This document shows, piece after piece, positions 6,209 to 13,710 of a DNA stretch of 15,535 nucleotides; the first letter of the stretch is position 1, and each line of letters opens with the position of its first letter. The position numbers and the translations under genes are program-made. The DNA comes from Flavipsychrobacter stenotrophus. GTDB lineage: Bacteria > Bacteroidota > Bacteroidia > Chitinophagales > Chitinophagaceae. The stretch covers positions 1 to 15,535 of the forward strand of contig CANCOG010000050.1 in NCBI GenBank assembly GCA_947379685.1, written 5' to 3'. Below the pieces are notes generated by a model. The model was not told where the DNA came from. It saw nothing but the letters and a program-made list of their open reading frames with translations, and did not search any database.

Positions 6209-7258
6209 ATGAATAAACATATCCTCCGTTATGTGCTAAGTGCCTTTGTGCTTCTGTCTATGTCTCGGTGCAAAGACGGGGGAACAAAGGGTACTTCAGA
6301 TGATAGCACCGAGTTTCCAAGGGTTAAAAAAGTTGAAAATACGAAGGGAACAAATTTTGTTGCAGCCCTAACAGCAGAAACTGCTGATAGTAACATCATT
6401 TATTCGCCAACCTTCCTTTTTGCATGGGATGAACTCAGACACATTTTGGGTTCACCCCTCAATTTGCCTCATGCCGTAAAAGACTTACAGCTGGTAAATA
6501 GCGAGACTACATTTAAGGAGGCATTAGCCAAAGGCGATTACGAAACACAAGTGAATGTTTCGGACGGAACTATAGACATAATAGTATCGTTCGAGAAAGC
6601 GTTGCCATTTTTAGATCTGATGGATACTGCCATAAAACCATTTTTATTTGGCGGAATACAAGTAAAGGCATTTGGACTTCCTTATTTCAACGAAAAGACC
6701 GCAGCTGCAATCACCATTCTATTTTACGAAAACGATGTCAAATTCATTATTGGGATAACACCCAGGGACAAAACTCAGGAAATTGTTCTGGCGAAAGGGT
6801 TCAATGACTACCAAACATTGGAAGCATCACTTGAAGCCATAGACACTGCACAAAAAAGAGGGCAACAGGAGCGAGCCGCTGGGGGAAAGTTCAAGAAAAG
6901 ATACGAAATCGAATATGACGATCAGGTACTCATTCCTGTGCTGCGTTTTAATCTGGAAAAGGAATTTAGGTCGTTCATTGGTGCCGCAATTGTCTCATCA
7001 CACGGCGTGGATACAATATCAAAGGCCAAACAGAGAACAGCATTTGTTCTGGATGAAAATGGCGGGAAGGTGGAATCGGTAGCTGAAGTTGCAGCTTCGG
7101 CTGCAGCGGCACCAGAACCTCAGGGGCCTGAAGAAATAAGGCGCCCAAAAATGCTATGGCTGAATAAGCCCTACATTACCTTGCTTCGCAAAAAGGGGAT
7201 TGCCCACCCATATCTTATGGTAAAAGTCAGCAATGCCGAATTGATGGTAAAAAGATAA
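6209..7258 (+). CDS. Possible lipoprotein, divergent serpin-like
   Basis: I take the ATG at 6209 (349 residues), because it begins a secretion signal (MNKHILRYVLSAFVLLSMSR, then Cys21). The in-frame GTG at 6101 would put 36 poorly structured residues in front. Cys21 could be lipidated, but Arg at -1 makes the lipobox imperfect. No family is obvious, yet several landmarks recall a serpin in the right order: NIIYSPTFLFAWDELRHIL (62-80) like the serpin N-terminal helix region; FGGIQVKAFGLPYFNE (147-162) like the V..LPY segment; RTAFVLDENGGKVESVAEVA (276-295) like the reactive-loop hinge; and LNKPYITLLRKKG then YLMVKVSN (318-342) like the C-terminal RPFLFLIR...MGRV strands. The alanine-rich hinge of inhibitory serpins is altered, so inhibition is doubtful. 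The serpin assignment is inference; the signal peptide is more secure. Confidence 0.5.
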   Translation: MNKHILRYVLSAFVLLSMSRCKDGGTKGTSDDSTEFPRVKKVENTKGTNFVAALTAETADSNIIYSPTFLFAWDELRHILGSPLNLPHAVKDLQLVNSETTFKEALAKGDYETQVNVSDGTIDIIVSFEKALPFLDLMDTAIKPFLFGGIQVKAFGLPYFNEKTAAAITILFYENDVKFIIGITPRDKTQEIVLAKGFNDYQTLEASLEAIDTAQKRGQQERAAGGKFKKRYEIEYDDQVLIPVLRFNLEKEFRSFIGAAIVSSHGVDTISKAKQRTAFVLDENGGKVESVAEVAASAAAAPEPQGPEEIRRPKMLWLNKPYITLLRKKGIAHPYLMVKVSNAELMVKR

Positions 7259-7266
7259 TCCCCCCC

Positions 7267-8451
7267 CTACTCAAACACCATCTTCAGCTTCTCAATCGGA
7301 TAATCAGTGATGGTATCCAGAGCAAGGCCGTGTTGGGAAAGGGAGTGAATGAAGGTGGCCATATTGGTCATATCAAGTTCCATATCGTAGCCAGTAGATG
7401 TTGTGTCTGCGATCATGATCGATTCAAAATTCTCTTCGCCGGCATCGGCAATTACGGCCAGTTCCATATTTACGAAATTGACCTTGCCCTTGAATATGCG
7501 GGATCTCAGGGAACCTGCAGTACTCATGGTAAGTGATTTGGCGAGCAGTGCAGAGTCCACCACAATGAGTTTCTTAACGGTAGTCTTTTCTGTGACCCAT
7601 TCGCAATGAAAACTGTATGCTTTTTCCAGAATGTTCATCATGTGGTTCTGATACTGGTATTTGAACAGGCCCTTGTCGAACTCATGGAAGTTATCCTTGT
7701 TTTGGCGGTAATAAAAGGTCAGGTATTTATTGGCTTTTACAGAATCGCTCCACGACAGGCGGGTAGTGCAAACTGAACCAATGTAACCTACAACGTTCGC
7801 CAGTGTACTTACCCCTATTGTCATATTCACACTCACCGATTTAGGCCCTCTCGATGAATTACTGATAGTTGCACCCGGTGTGTCAGATGGCACGATCATG
7901 GTCATAAATGAAGCTTTCGACATCATTGTTTCCAGGCTGTTGCCAGCAGGTGGTAGCTTTATGAGTGGGTCAACGGTTTGTCCGGCCAGCAATTTATCCA
8001 TTACCTCCTTTAGTCTGTCAACATGGCCCGTAAAAATGACCGCACCGGAAGGGGAGAAGACAATGATCTGCGGAATGCTGGCGATATCGAAATAGCGTGA
8101 TGTGGCTCGGCTGGTATCAACAAGGTGGAGCACACCCGGTATCAAGTCCTTACGGTTAAAGAACGAGTCAGCGGCACCAACGGATTGGTGAGTAATCGCT
8201 GCAAAAATGAGGTTGGAACGGTCGTGGTATTTCTTTTCCAGTTTGTTGAGTTTTGGAAATGAGGCAATGCATGGCGCGCACCAGGTAGCCCAGAAATCAA
8301 GTACAACATACTTGCCCTTGTAAAAGTCTTTGGCCAGGTCTTTCTTGTTCAGGCATTCATTAAAACGAATGCCTGCAGCCGTTTTTTGGCCGTAGCAAAG
8401 GCTGCAACAGGACAAGAGCAGAAGGGCATATATGTATTTGAGGTTCTTCAT
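7267..8451 (-). CDS. Secreted TlpA-like thioredoxin with DUF3738-like C-terminal domain
   Basis: The 394-residue product begins with a signal peptide (MKNLKYIYALLLLSCCSLCYG). Residues about 25-165 are a TlpA/ResA-type thioredoxin domain: VVLDFWATWCAPC with the redox pair Cys58/Cys61, and IASIPQIIVF with a probable cis-Pro at 130. The rest (about 175-394) resembles DUF3738 (TIGR03435), ending in a YDMELDM segment, a helix, and GLALDTITDYPIEKLKMVFE, like the family's ..GL.L....PIE.LVV. end. TlpA-type proteins reduce disulfides in the periplasm, but the actual partner is unknown. It lies tail-to-tail with the serpin-like gene, 8 nt apart, with no terminator between them. No clear -7 box precedes it, and its upstream region is occupied by a dispersed repeat. 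Confidence 0.85.
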   Translation of the reverse strand: MKNLKYIYALLLLSCCSLCYGQKTAAGIRFNECLNKKDLAKDFYKGKYVVLDFWATWCAPCIASFPKLNKLEKKYHDRSNLIFAAITHQSVGAADSFFNRKDLIPGVLHLVDTSRATSRYFDIASIPQIIVFSPSGAVIFTGHVDRLKEVMDKLLAGQTVDPLIKLPPAGNSLETMMSKASFMTMIVPSDTPGATISNSSRGPKSVSVNMTIGVSTLANVVGYIGSVCTTRLSWSDSVKANKYLTFYYRQNKDNFHEFDKGLFKYQYQNHMMNILEKAYSFHCEWVTEKTTVKKLIVVDSALLAKSLTMSTAGSLRSRIFKGKVNFVNMELAVIADAGEENFESIMIADTTSTGYDMELDMTNMATFIHSLSQHGLALDTITDYPIEKLKMVFE

Positions 8452-8486
8452 AATTTATTGTTTAATATGGTGTTGCTGCTCAGAGG

Positions 8487-8569
8487 TTTGCGCAAAGACG
8501 CAAAGGCGCGGTTCCCAGTTTATTCAACTGATTTTCCACACTAAAGGCAAAGCCGCAAAGAAAACCCAG
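8487..8569 (+). repeat. Dispersed intergenic repeat, copy B
   Basis: This 83-bp copy matches the reverse complement of 3439-3523, with shared blocks GCGCAAAGACGCA, AGGCGC, GTTCCCAGTTTATTCAA and GCAAAGCCGCAAAGAAAACC. It lies between the divergent tlpA-like and kdsD genes. The middle third differs between the copies while both ends are conserved. Confidence 0.8.
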
Positions 8570-8699
8570 GTAAGTTATTGGAATCGCTGTTTGCATACTG
8601 ACTCATGACCAAAATACATCAAAACGTGATATTGCGCGCCTCAATTTTTTTTACCAAAACCTTTCGTGGGCAGATTGCTGGTTTTGCCATATACATAAT

Positions 8700-8707
8700 T
8701 ACCTTTA
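8700..8707 (+). promoter_or_regulatory. Putative -7 box (TACCTTTA) for kdsD
   Basis: TACCTTTA approximates TAnnTTTG with the last base changed and ends 4 nt before the ATG at 8712. An ATTG at 8674-8677 is a weak candidate -33 element with a 22-nt spacer. A very short leader is implied. Confidence 0.35.
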
Positions 8708-8711
8708 CCAC

Positions 8712-9680
8712 ATGTTTTCTGCAGAATCAGTACTTGAAAATGCGCTGGATACCATAAGGCTTGAAGCCGAATCGGTGACCATGCTGATGAAATACATTGA
8801 TGTTTCTTTTATAGAAGCAGTGCGCACTATCCATGAGTCGAAAGGCCGGGTAGTGGTGAGCGGGATAGGTAAGAGTGCCATTATTGCCCAAAAGATAGTG
8901 GCGACGTTTAATTCTACCGGCACACCGTCTATATACATGCACGCAGCCGACGCCATTCATGGCGACCTGGGTATGATTCAACCCGATGACGTGGCAATCG
9001 TGATCTCAAAAAGTGGCAACAGTCCGGAGATAAAGGTATTGGTACCGCTCATTAAAAACTTTGGTAACCCCGTGATCGCTATTTGCGGGAATGAGGGGTC
9101 ACACCTCGCTACCCATGCCGATATTTGCTTGAATACTACGGTTGCCAAGGAAGCTTGTCCGCATAACCTGGCCCCCACTACCAGCACCACTGCACAAATG
9201 GTGATGGGCGATGCGTTGGCAGTCAGCCTGCTGCATCTGAAGGGTTTTACAGAAAAGGACTTTGCCCGCTACCACCCCGGTGGGGCATTGGGTAAACGCC
9301 TGTACCTGCGTGTGGCTGACATGAGCGACGCGAATGCACAGCCCAAAGTACAGCCCGACAGCAGCTTGCGGGAAGTGATACTCGAAATTTCCGGCAAACG
9401 CCTGGGTGCTACTGCAGTCATTGATGAGCAAGGTTCAGTAACCGGTATCATTACCGATGGCGACCTCCGCCGCATGCTGGAAAAGCATGAAAATCCGGGA
9501 CAGCTAAAGGCATCAGAGATCTGCTCACCCAATGCAAAATCCATTGAAGGCAGCGAACTCGCAACAGAAGCACTCGCCATGATGCGCAGCAACAACATAT
9601 CTCAACTGGTTGTAACAAAGAACGGCACCTACGCCGGTATGCTGCATATACACGACTTGATGCGGGAAGGGATAATATGA
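8712..9680 (+). CDS. kdsD: Arabinose-5-phosphate isomerase (KdsD/KpsF)
   Basis: The 322-residue cytoplasmic enzyme interconverts D-ribulose 5-phosphate and D-arabinose 5-phosphate, the first step toward Kdo for the lipopolysaccharide inner core. A SIS domain (about 35-170) contains SGIGKSAIIAQK (50-61), HAADAIHGDLGM (77-88) and the sugar-phosphate loop SKSGNSPE (99-106). The signature segment APTTSTTAQMVMGDALA (154-170) and FARYHPGGALGKRL (184-197) follow. Two CBS domains (about 205-258 and 268-322) complete the standard KdsD architecture; the second includes ISQLVVTKNGTYAGMLHIHD. Length and order are canonical. The next gene, in the same direction 120 nt on, is a membrane glycosyltransferase, consistent with a shared envelope role, although each gene may have its own promoter. 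Confidence 0.96.
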   Translation: MFSAESVLENALDTIRLEAESVTMLMKYIDVSFIEAVRTIHESKGRVVVSGIGKSAIIAQKIVATFNSTGTPSIYMHAADAIHGDLGMIQPDDVAIVISKSGNSPEIKVLVPLIKNFGNPVIAICGNEGSHLATHADICLNTTVAKEACPHNLAPTTSTTAQMVMGDALAVSLLHLKGFTEKDFARYHPGGALGKRLYLRVADMSDANAQPKVQPDSSLREVILEISGKRLGATAVIDEQGSVTGIITDGDLRRMLEKHENPGQLKASEICSPNAKSIEGSELATEALAMMRSNNISQLVVTKNGTYAGMLHIHDLMREGII

Positions 9681-9786
9681 TTTGAGTAATTAGAAACCAC
9701 CATACACCCCATTCACATTATTTAACCTCACCACCAACAATAACAAAACTTTCAAGCCGTTTTTATACCACTAATTATAAAAACTG

Positions 9787-9794
9787 TATTTTAG
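9787..9794 (+). promoter_or_regulatory. Possible -7 box (TATTTTAG) for the glycosyltransferase
   Basis: TATTTTAG is one mismatch from TAnnTTTG and ends 6 nt before the ATG at 9801. The upstream stretch is A/T rich but lacks a convincing -33 TTTG at the right distance. The 120-nt gap after kdsD leaves open whether the two are cotranscribed. Confidence 0.28.
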
Positions 9795-9800
9795 CGCATC

Positions 9801-10757
9801 ATGAAATTAGACCTGTCCATAGTTATACCATTGTATAATGAAGAAGAATCACTTCCGGAATTGGTTACGTGGATAGAACGCGTATGTACTGAGCATAGTT
9901 ATACGCGTGAGATCATAATGATTGATGATGGCAGCACGGATGGTAGCTGGGGCGTAGTGCAGCAACTTTCAAAACAATTTTCTTCGGTAAAAGGCATCAA
10001 ATTCCAACGCAACTATGGCAAAAGCCCTGCCCTCTACGAGGGGTTCAAGGCTGCCATGGGCGAGGTGGTAATAACCATGGATGCCGATTTGCAGGATAGC
10101 CCCGACGAGATTCCGGGATTGTATAACATGATTGTAACCGACGGATTTGACCTGGTGAGCGGCTGGAAAAAAGTGCGTTATGATAATGCAGTTACCAAGA
10201 ACCTACCTTCAAAACTATATAATGGTGTCAACCGCTACATGACCGGAATTAAGCTGCATGACATGAATTGCGGCCTGAAGTCCTACAAGCGTAAGGTGAT
10301 CAAGAGCATAGAAGTATATGGCGAAATGCACCGTTTCATTCCCGTTTTGGCCAAATATGCCGGTTTCAGGAAGATAGGTGAAAAGGTGGTGCAGCACAGG
10401 GCGCGGAAGTACGGTACGTCAAAGTTTGGCTGGGAAAGGTTCGTGAATGGTTTCCTTGATCTGTTATCTATACAGTTTGTCAGCCGTTTTGGCAAGAAGC
10501 CCATGCACCTGTTTGGTGCGCTCGGGTCGTTTACCTTCCTTACGGGTTTCATCTGTACACTTTGGCTGGTGGTAGACAAGATCCGGAGTACGAATGCATC
10601 TCTTACCAATAAGCCTGCATTTTATATGGCCCTAACGGCCATGATGATGGGCACCTTCTTCTTCCTTACCGGTTTTGTTGCAGAGCTGGTTGTGCGCAAC
10701 GCCCCAGACCGTAACCTGTACCTCACCGAAGAGCGGTTGGGCTGGGAGGAGCAGTGA
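9801..10757 (+). CDS. Family 2 glycosyltransferase with two membrane helices (GtrB/ArnC/DPM1-like)
   Basis: The 318-residue product has a GT2 GT-A catalytic domain. It opens with LSIVIPLYNEEESLPELV (5-22). The nucleotide-sugar motif IIMIDDGSTDGSW lies at 38-50 and the metal-binding DADLQDSPDEIP at 94-105. The segment LHDMNCGLKSYKRKV (152-166) and the HRARKYGTSKFGWERF segment near 199-214 are typical of polyprenyl-phosphate glycosyltransferases. Two hydrophobic helices (about 236-257 and 275-297) anchor it in the inner membrane, and a short tail ends at GWEEQ. Relatives transfer a sugar from a nucleotide donor to undecaprenyl- or dolichyl-phosphate on the cytoplasmic face, supplying glycan modification. 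The donor sugar cannot be read from the sequence. It follows kdsD and is closed by a terminator. Confidence 0.93.
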   Translation: MKLDLSIVIPLYNEEESLPELVTWIERVCTEHSYTREIIMIDDGSTDGSWGVVQQLSKQFSSVKGIKFQRNYGKSPALYEGFKAAMGEVVITMDADLQDSPDEIPGLYNMIVTDGFDLVSGWKKVRYDNAVTKNLPSKLYNGVNRYMTGIKLHDMNCGLKSYKRKVIKSIEVYGEMHRFIPVLAKYAGFRKIGEKVVQHRARKYGTSKFGWERFVNGFLDLLSIQFVSRFGKKPMHLFGALGSFTFLTGFICTLWLVVDKIRSTNASLTNKPAFYMALTAMMMGTFFFLTGFVAELVVRNAPDRNLYLTEERLGWEEQ

Positions 10758-10805
10758 AGTAGTCAATAGCCGCCGAATGATATTCTTTAATCATATTCCT
10801 TAATT

Positions 10806-10832
10806 CCCGCCTGTACCGGCGGGTTTTTCTTT
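10806..10832 (+). terminator. Rho-independent terminator after the glycosyltransferase
   Basis: CCCGCC (10806-10811) pairs with GGCGGG (10818-10823) around a 6-nt TGTACC loop, followed by TTTTTCTTT. It lies 48 nt after the glycosyltransferase stop and closes the kdsD-glycosyltransferase block. Confidence 0.85.
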
Positions 10833-10872
10833 ATTGCTGAAAAGTAGCTGTGAAACCCTTCGTACTTCTGCT

Positions 10873-10890
10873 TTATGACAGCAGTCATAA
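10873..10890. promoter_or_regulatory. 18-bp palindrome upstream of the TIM-barrel gene
   Basis: TTATGAC (10873-10879) and GTCATAA (10884-10890) are perfect inverted repeats around AGCA. The site lies about 70 nt upstream of the ATG at 10963 and just upstream of a GACCTTTG word (10911-10918) that could be a weak -7 box, so it could be a regulator binding site. Confidence 0.35.
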
Positions 10891-10962
10891 TAATTGCCGT
10901 CCAGCCATCGGACCTTTGATTAGCCAACAGGCACCAATTATTGTTCACGCATAATCAGAGCG

Positions 10963-12762
10963 ATGCACACATTTCATATCCCGGTTTTAGGTTTGAGTTA
11001 TTCTGTCGATACCCCACTTAAGGTGGCACGTTTCGGCATCTCGTCGGTAGTTTCTATAATAGAGGATGACCTCGTTGAGCAAATGAGGGCCTACCATGCC
11101 CAACAGAACGATGAGCCCTACATGGCCATTACTGTAAAGGAAGAGGACTACAGGGCCAGACGAATAACAGCCTACCTGAACCTGATGCACAAATTGGTAC
11201 AAGACCAGGTTGAAGTCCTGAGATCGTTGCCCTTTGGCGAACAAAACGATCTCGATACTTACTTCGAATTGTTACCCTCAGACGACGAACATTCAATTAC
11301 CTATAAGCGAATGCTGGTGATGCCCCCGGGTGCTGCACGGTTATCGCTGGAACAACAACTCAGAACGGCCATTGTACCCGGTAGCATTGATGTGAACATA
11401 ATGGCGAAGGTGGATAACCTCAATTATTCAGCGGACGGCAAGCCTTTACCTGTTGAGTATTCCGATGCATTGAGTGCCTTCAGGGGTTATGCACTGAGTG
11501 ACCTGCACTCTTCTGTTGTACTTTCAGCGGGCTACAACCCGCGCCTGTACAGCTATGTAGAGCAGTTTGCAGATTTTTTCCCCGACGCTGAAGGGAGCTT
11601 AAAGAAACGCCTCATACTCAAGGTCAGCGATTACCGTTCTGCACTTATTCAGGGGAAGATAATGGCAAAGAAGGGCATCTGGATATCGGAGTTCAGGATA
11701 GAGTCGGGGCTTAATTGCGGTGGGCATGCGTTTGCAACAGACGGGCTGTTACTGGGGCCAATACTGGAAGAATTCAGGGAGAAAAGAGAGGCCCTGGTTG
11801 CGGAATTATTTGCCTTGTGTAATACAGCCCAGGTGAGTAAGGGGATCAATCCATTCCCTCAGGTGCCAAAGGTGAGGATAACCGTTCAGGGTGGCATAGG
11901 CACCGCAAATGAAGACGAATTTCTGAGAGAGTATTATGAGCTGGACTGTACCGGATGGGGTAGTCCCTTCTTGCTGGTGCCGGAAGCAACTAATGTGGAT
12001 AGCACAACACTCCATCAACTGGCAACAGCGGAAAAGGAGGATTACTTTCTCAGCAATGCTTCGCCACTGGGTGTACCGTTCAATAACTTCAGGCCAAGTT
12101 CATCGGAACAGCAGAGAATGGAGCGTGTGCAGAAAGGCAGGCCCGGTAGTCCGTGTTATAAAAAGTTTCTGGCCACCAATACTGAATTTACAACAACACC
12201 CATTTGTACGGGGTCGCGGCAATATCAGGATCTGAAAATTAACCAGTTGAAGGCACAGGACCTGCCACCGGAAGAATACCAGGCCAGCCTGAGCAGAATT
12301 GTTGAAAAGGACTGCCTGTGCGAAGGGCTTACTGCAGCGGCATTATTAAAAGACGGTCTACCGCCTTCCCACAATCTTACGGCAGTCACTATTTGCCCCG
12401 GCCCCAACCTGGCCTACTTTTCAGGTGTATTTTCACTCCGGGAGATGGTTGATCACATTTATGGCCGAACAAACATCCTGAACGCCCTTCCCCGCCCGAA
12501 TATGTTTGTTAATGAACTCGCATTGTATGTGGACTACCTGAAGAAGGAAATAGGCAAGTGCACCCAAAATATAACCACCAAGCAAGAGAGTTTTTTCAAC
12601 ACCTTCCGGGCCAACCTCGCGATCGGCATCAATTATTACAAGGCACTGCTGCCAGAGCTAAAGAAGGAATCAGAAAGGTACCTCGCATCCATGCTCGACG
12701 AACTTACCAGCTATCAGGCCGCATTGGAAAATCTGCATTTTTCGGAACCGGTTGTACATTGA
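10963..12762 (+). CDS. Uncharacterised protein, probable FMN-type TIM barrel with cysteine-rich C-terminal half
   Basis: The 599-residue product is not one I can name. No signal peptide or membrane helix is seen, so it is probably cytoplasmic. Its first 350 residues recall nitronate monooxygenase-like FMN barrels: an opening strand and LKVARFGISSVVSIIEDDLV (19-38); VNIMAKVD (144-151); KRLILKVSDYRSALIQGKIM (215-234); ESGLNCGGHAF (247-257), parallel to the EAGGH motif; VRITVQGGIGT (304-314), parallel to the GGIG phosphate-binding loop; and TGWGSPFLLVPEATN (330-344), parallel to GTxFL. After the barrel come Cys398, Cys415, the C451-L-C453 pair and Cys478 (CPGP), which could ligate an iron-sulfur cluster or zinc. 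The end (about 515-590) is helical, possibly coiled coil. Fold and cofactor are inference. The gene is a single unit followed by a GC-rich hairpin. Confidence 0.55.
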   Translation: MHTFHIPVLGLSYSVDTPLKVARFGISSVVSIIEDDLVEQMRAYHAQQNDEPYMAITVKEEDYRARRITAYLNLMHKLVQDQVEVLRSLPFGEQNDLDTYFELLPSDDEHSITYKRMLVMPPGAARLSLEQQLRTAIVPGSIDVNIMAKVDNLNYSADGKPLPVEYSDALSAFRGYALSDLHSSVVLSAGYNPRLYSYVEQFADFFPDAEGSLKKRLILKVSDYRSALIQGKIMAKKGIWISEFRIESGLNCGGHAFATDGLLLGPILEEFREKREALVAELFALCNTAQVSKGINPFPQVPKVRITVQGGIGTANEDEFLREYYELDCTGWGSPFLLVPEATNVDSTTLHQLATAEKEDYFLSNASPLGVPFNNFRPSSSEQQRMERVQKGRPGSPCYKKFLATNTEFTTTPICTGSRQYQDLKINQLKAQDLPPEEYQASLSRIVEKDCLCEGLTAAALLKDGLPPSHNLTAVTICPGPNLAYFSGVFSLREMVDHIYGRTNILNALPRPNMFVNELALYVDYLKKEIGKCTQNITTKQESFFNTFRANLAIGINYYKALLPELKKESERYLASMLDELTSYQAALENLHFSEPVVH

Positions 12763-12764
12763 TG

Positions 12765-12789
12765 GGCGCGGACCGGGCTTCGCCGCGCC
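12765..12789 (+). other. GC-rich stem-loop just after the TIM-barrel gene stop
   Basis: GGCGCGG (12765-12771) pairs with CCGCGCC (12783-12789) around an 11-nt loop, starting 3 nt after the stop codon. There is no T-tract after it, so it is not a classical terminator; it might stabilise the 3' end of the mRNA. Confidence 0.4.
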
Positions 12790-12807
12790 TAAGTTTACGG
12801 CAACAAA

Positions 12808-12831
12808 AAAGGCCACCTTCCGGTAGCCTTT
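12808..12831 (-). terminator. Terminator of the yceI gene
   Basis: AAAGGCCACC (12808-12817) pairs with GGTAGCCTTT (12822-12831) with one C.A mismatch and a 4-nt loop. Read on the minus strand, the stem is followed by a run of T (the AAAAAA at 12805-12810 on the plus strand). It lies about 35 nt past the yceI stop. On the plus strand it lacks a T-tract and would work poorly. Confidence 0.72.
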
Positions 12832-12865
12832 CAATCACTCATCTATATACCCAATATACCCACCA

Positions 12866-13495
12866 CTATTTTTGTTTGGTCAATTCTATATTTAAGGTCA
12901 TGCTCACCTCGTCGCCCACAACTGCGCCACCGGCTTCAGTTACCGCACTCCATTTCAGGTTATAGGCTTTACGGCTTATTTTGCCGGTTGCTTTAAAACC
13001 AGCCTTTATGTTGCCATAAGGGTCCTTCATGGTGCCGCCATAGTTTACAGCAAAGGTTACCTTCTTAGTTACGTCCCTAATGGTCAGGTTACCTTCCAGT
13101 GTGTAGGCCGAGCCCTTTCCTTTCCTGAACGATGTACTTACGAAAGTCATCTTAGGGAATTTTTCTGCATTGAAGAAATCATCACCCTTCAAGTGGTTGT
13201 CGCGCATATCATTGTCGGTATTAATGCTGTTCACATCGGCATCGAACTTGATAGTGGCATTATTGAAATCAGCTGAAGTTGCGTTTACTGTACCGCCGAA
13301 CATTTTGAAACGGCCCTCTACCTCAGAAACCATAAGGTGCGACACGGTAAACTTCACCGCTGAGTGGCTCACATCAACTGCCCAGCTTGCTGGTGCATTC
13401 GTTTCGGTGGTTGCCTTGGTTCCTGCCTTCTGGGCATGTGCTGTGCCGCTCAAAGAAGCGATAAATAACGCGATTAAAACTGCTGTCTTCTTCAT
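12866..13495 (-). CDS. Secreted YceI-family lipocalin-like protein
   Basis: The 209-residue product starts at the ATG at 13495, giving a clean signal peptide (MKKTAVLIALFIASLSGTAHA, cleavage before Q22). An in-frame ATG at 13543 would start inside the promoter palindrome and add 16 lysine-rich residues. The mature part is a complete YceI domain: WAVDVSHSAVKFTVSHLMVS near the start, VEGRFKMFGGTV, then NTDNDMRDNHLKGDDFFNAE, FPKMTFVSTSF, LTIRDVTKKVTF and a final VSMTLNIEL strand. YceI proteins form extended beta-barrels that bind isoprenoid-type lipids in the periplasm; the ligand here is unknown. The gene has a strong promoter overlapped by a palindrome, and its own terminator. Confidence 0.94.
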   Translation of the reverse strand: MKKTAVLIALFIASLSGTAHAQKAGTKATTETNAPASWAVDVSHSAVKFTVSHLMVSEVEGRFKMFGGTVNATSADFNNATIKFDADVNSINTDNDMRDNHLKGDDFFNAEKFPKMTFVSTSFRKGKGSAYTLEGNLTIRDVTKKVTFAVNYGGTMKDPYGNIKAGFKATGKISRKAYNLKWSAVTEAGGAVVGDEVSMTLNIELTKQK

Positions 13496-13524
13496 AGATT
13501 TTTTCTTTTTGTTGTTTGACACCA

Positions 13525-13556
13525 CAAATGTATGTACATACATGTATTTGTGTCAA
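13525..13556 (-). promoter_or_regulatory. yceI promoter (TTG-N21-TACATTTG)
   Basis: On the minus strand, TTGACA (13556-13551) and TACATTTG (13532-13525) give TTG-N21-TACATTTG, an excellent Bacteroidota promoter. The -7 box ends 29 nt before the yceI ATG. A 16-bp palindrome overlaps the -7 box and fills most of the spacer. Confidence 0.7.
13528..13543. promoter_or_regulatory. Perfect 16-bp palindrome operator over the yceI promoter
   Basis: ATGTATGTACATACAT is a perfect palindrome. It is directly followed by GTATTTGT, and TACATGTA (13539-13546) is a second overlapping palindrome. Its position over the -7 box and spacer is that of a repressor operator. No regulator gene lies in the window. Confidence 0.65.
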
Positions 13557-13587
13557 TAGCTTTTATTTATAGAGGTATAGAAATAGG

Positions 13588-13606
13588 TGTATGTACATGT
13601 ATTTGT
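13588..13606. promoter_or_regulatory. Second operator-like copy in the yceI upstream region
   Basis: TGTATGTACATGTATTTGT (13588-13606 with one leading base) repeats the word at 13529-13551 but lacks one internal ACAT unit. The copies lie 60 bp apart in the same orientation, close to six helical turns. It contains the palindromes ATGTACAT (13591-13598) and TACATGTA (13594-13601). Confidence 0.55.
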
Positions 13607-13710
13607 ATGAAGCTGCCATTTAGCGACTGAGTTGATCAAACTATGATTTTGAAACTCCTGGGTTGAATATATCCCATTCTATGAAACAATACATTACACC
13701 AGAAATTTAT

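Noticed and set aside
7260..7267. Run of eight C between convergent stops as a phase-variable tract
   Set aside because: It lies outside the coding part of both genes except for the last base of a stop codon, so length changes would not alter either protein.
13496..13543. Upstream ATG for the YceI protein
   Set aside because: It would start inside the promoter palindrome, upstream of the expected transcription start, and bury the signal peptide behind lysine-rich residues.
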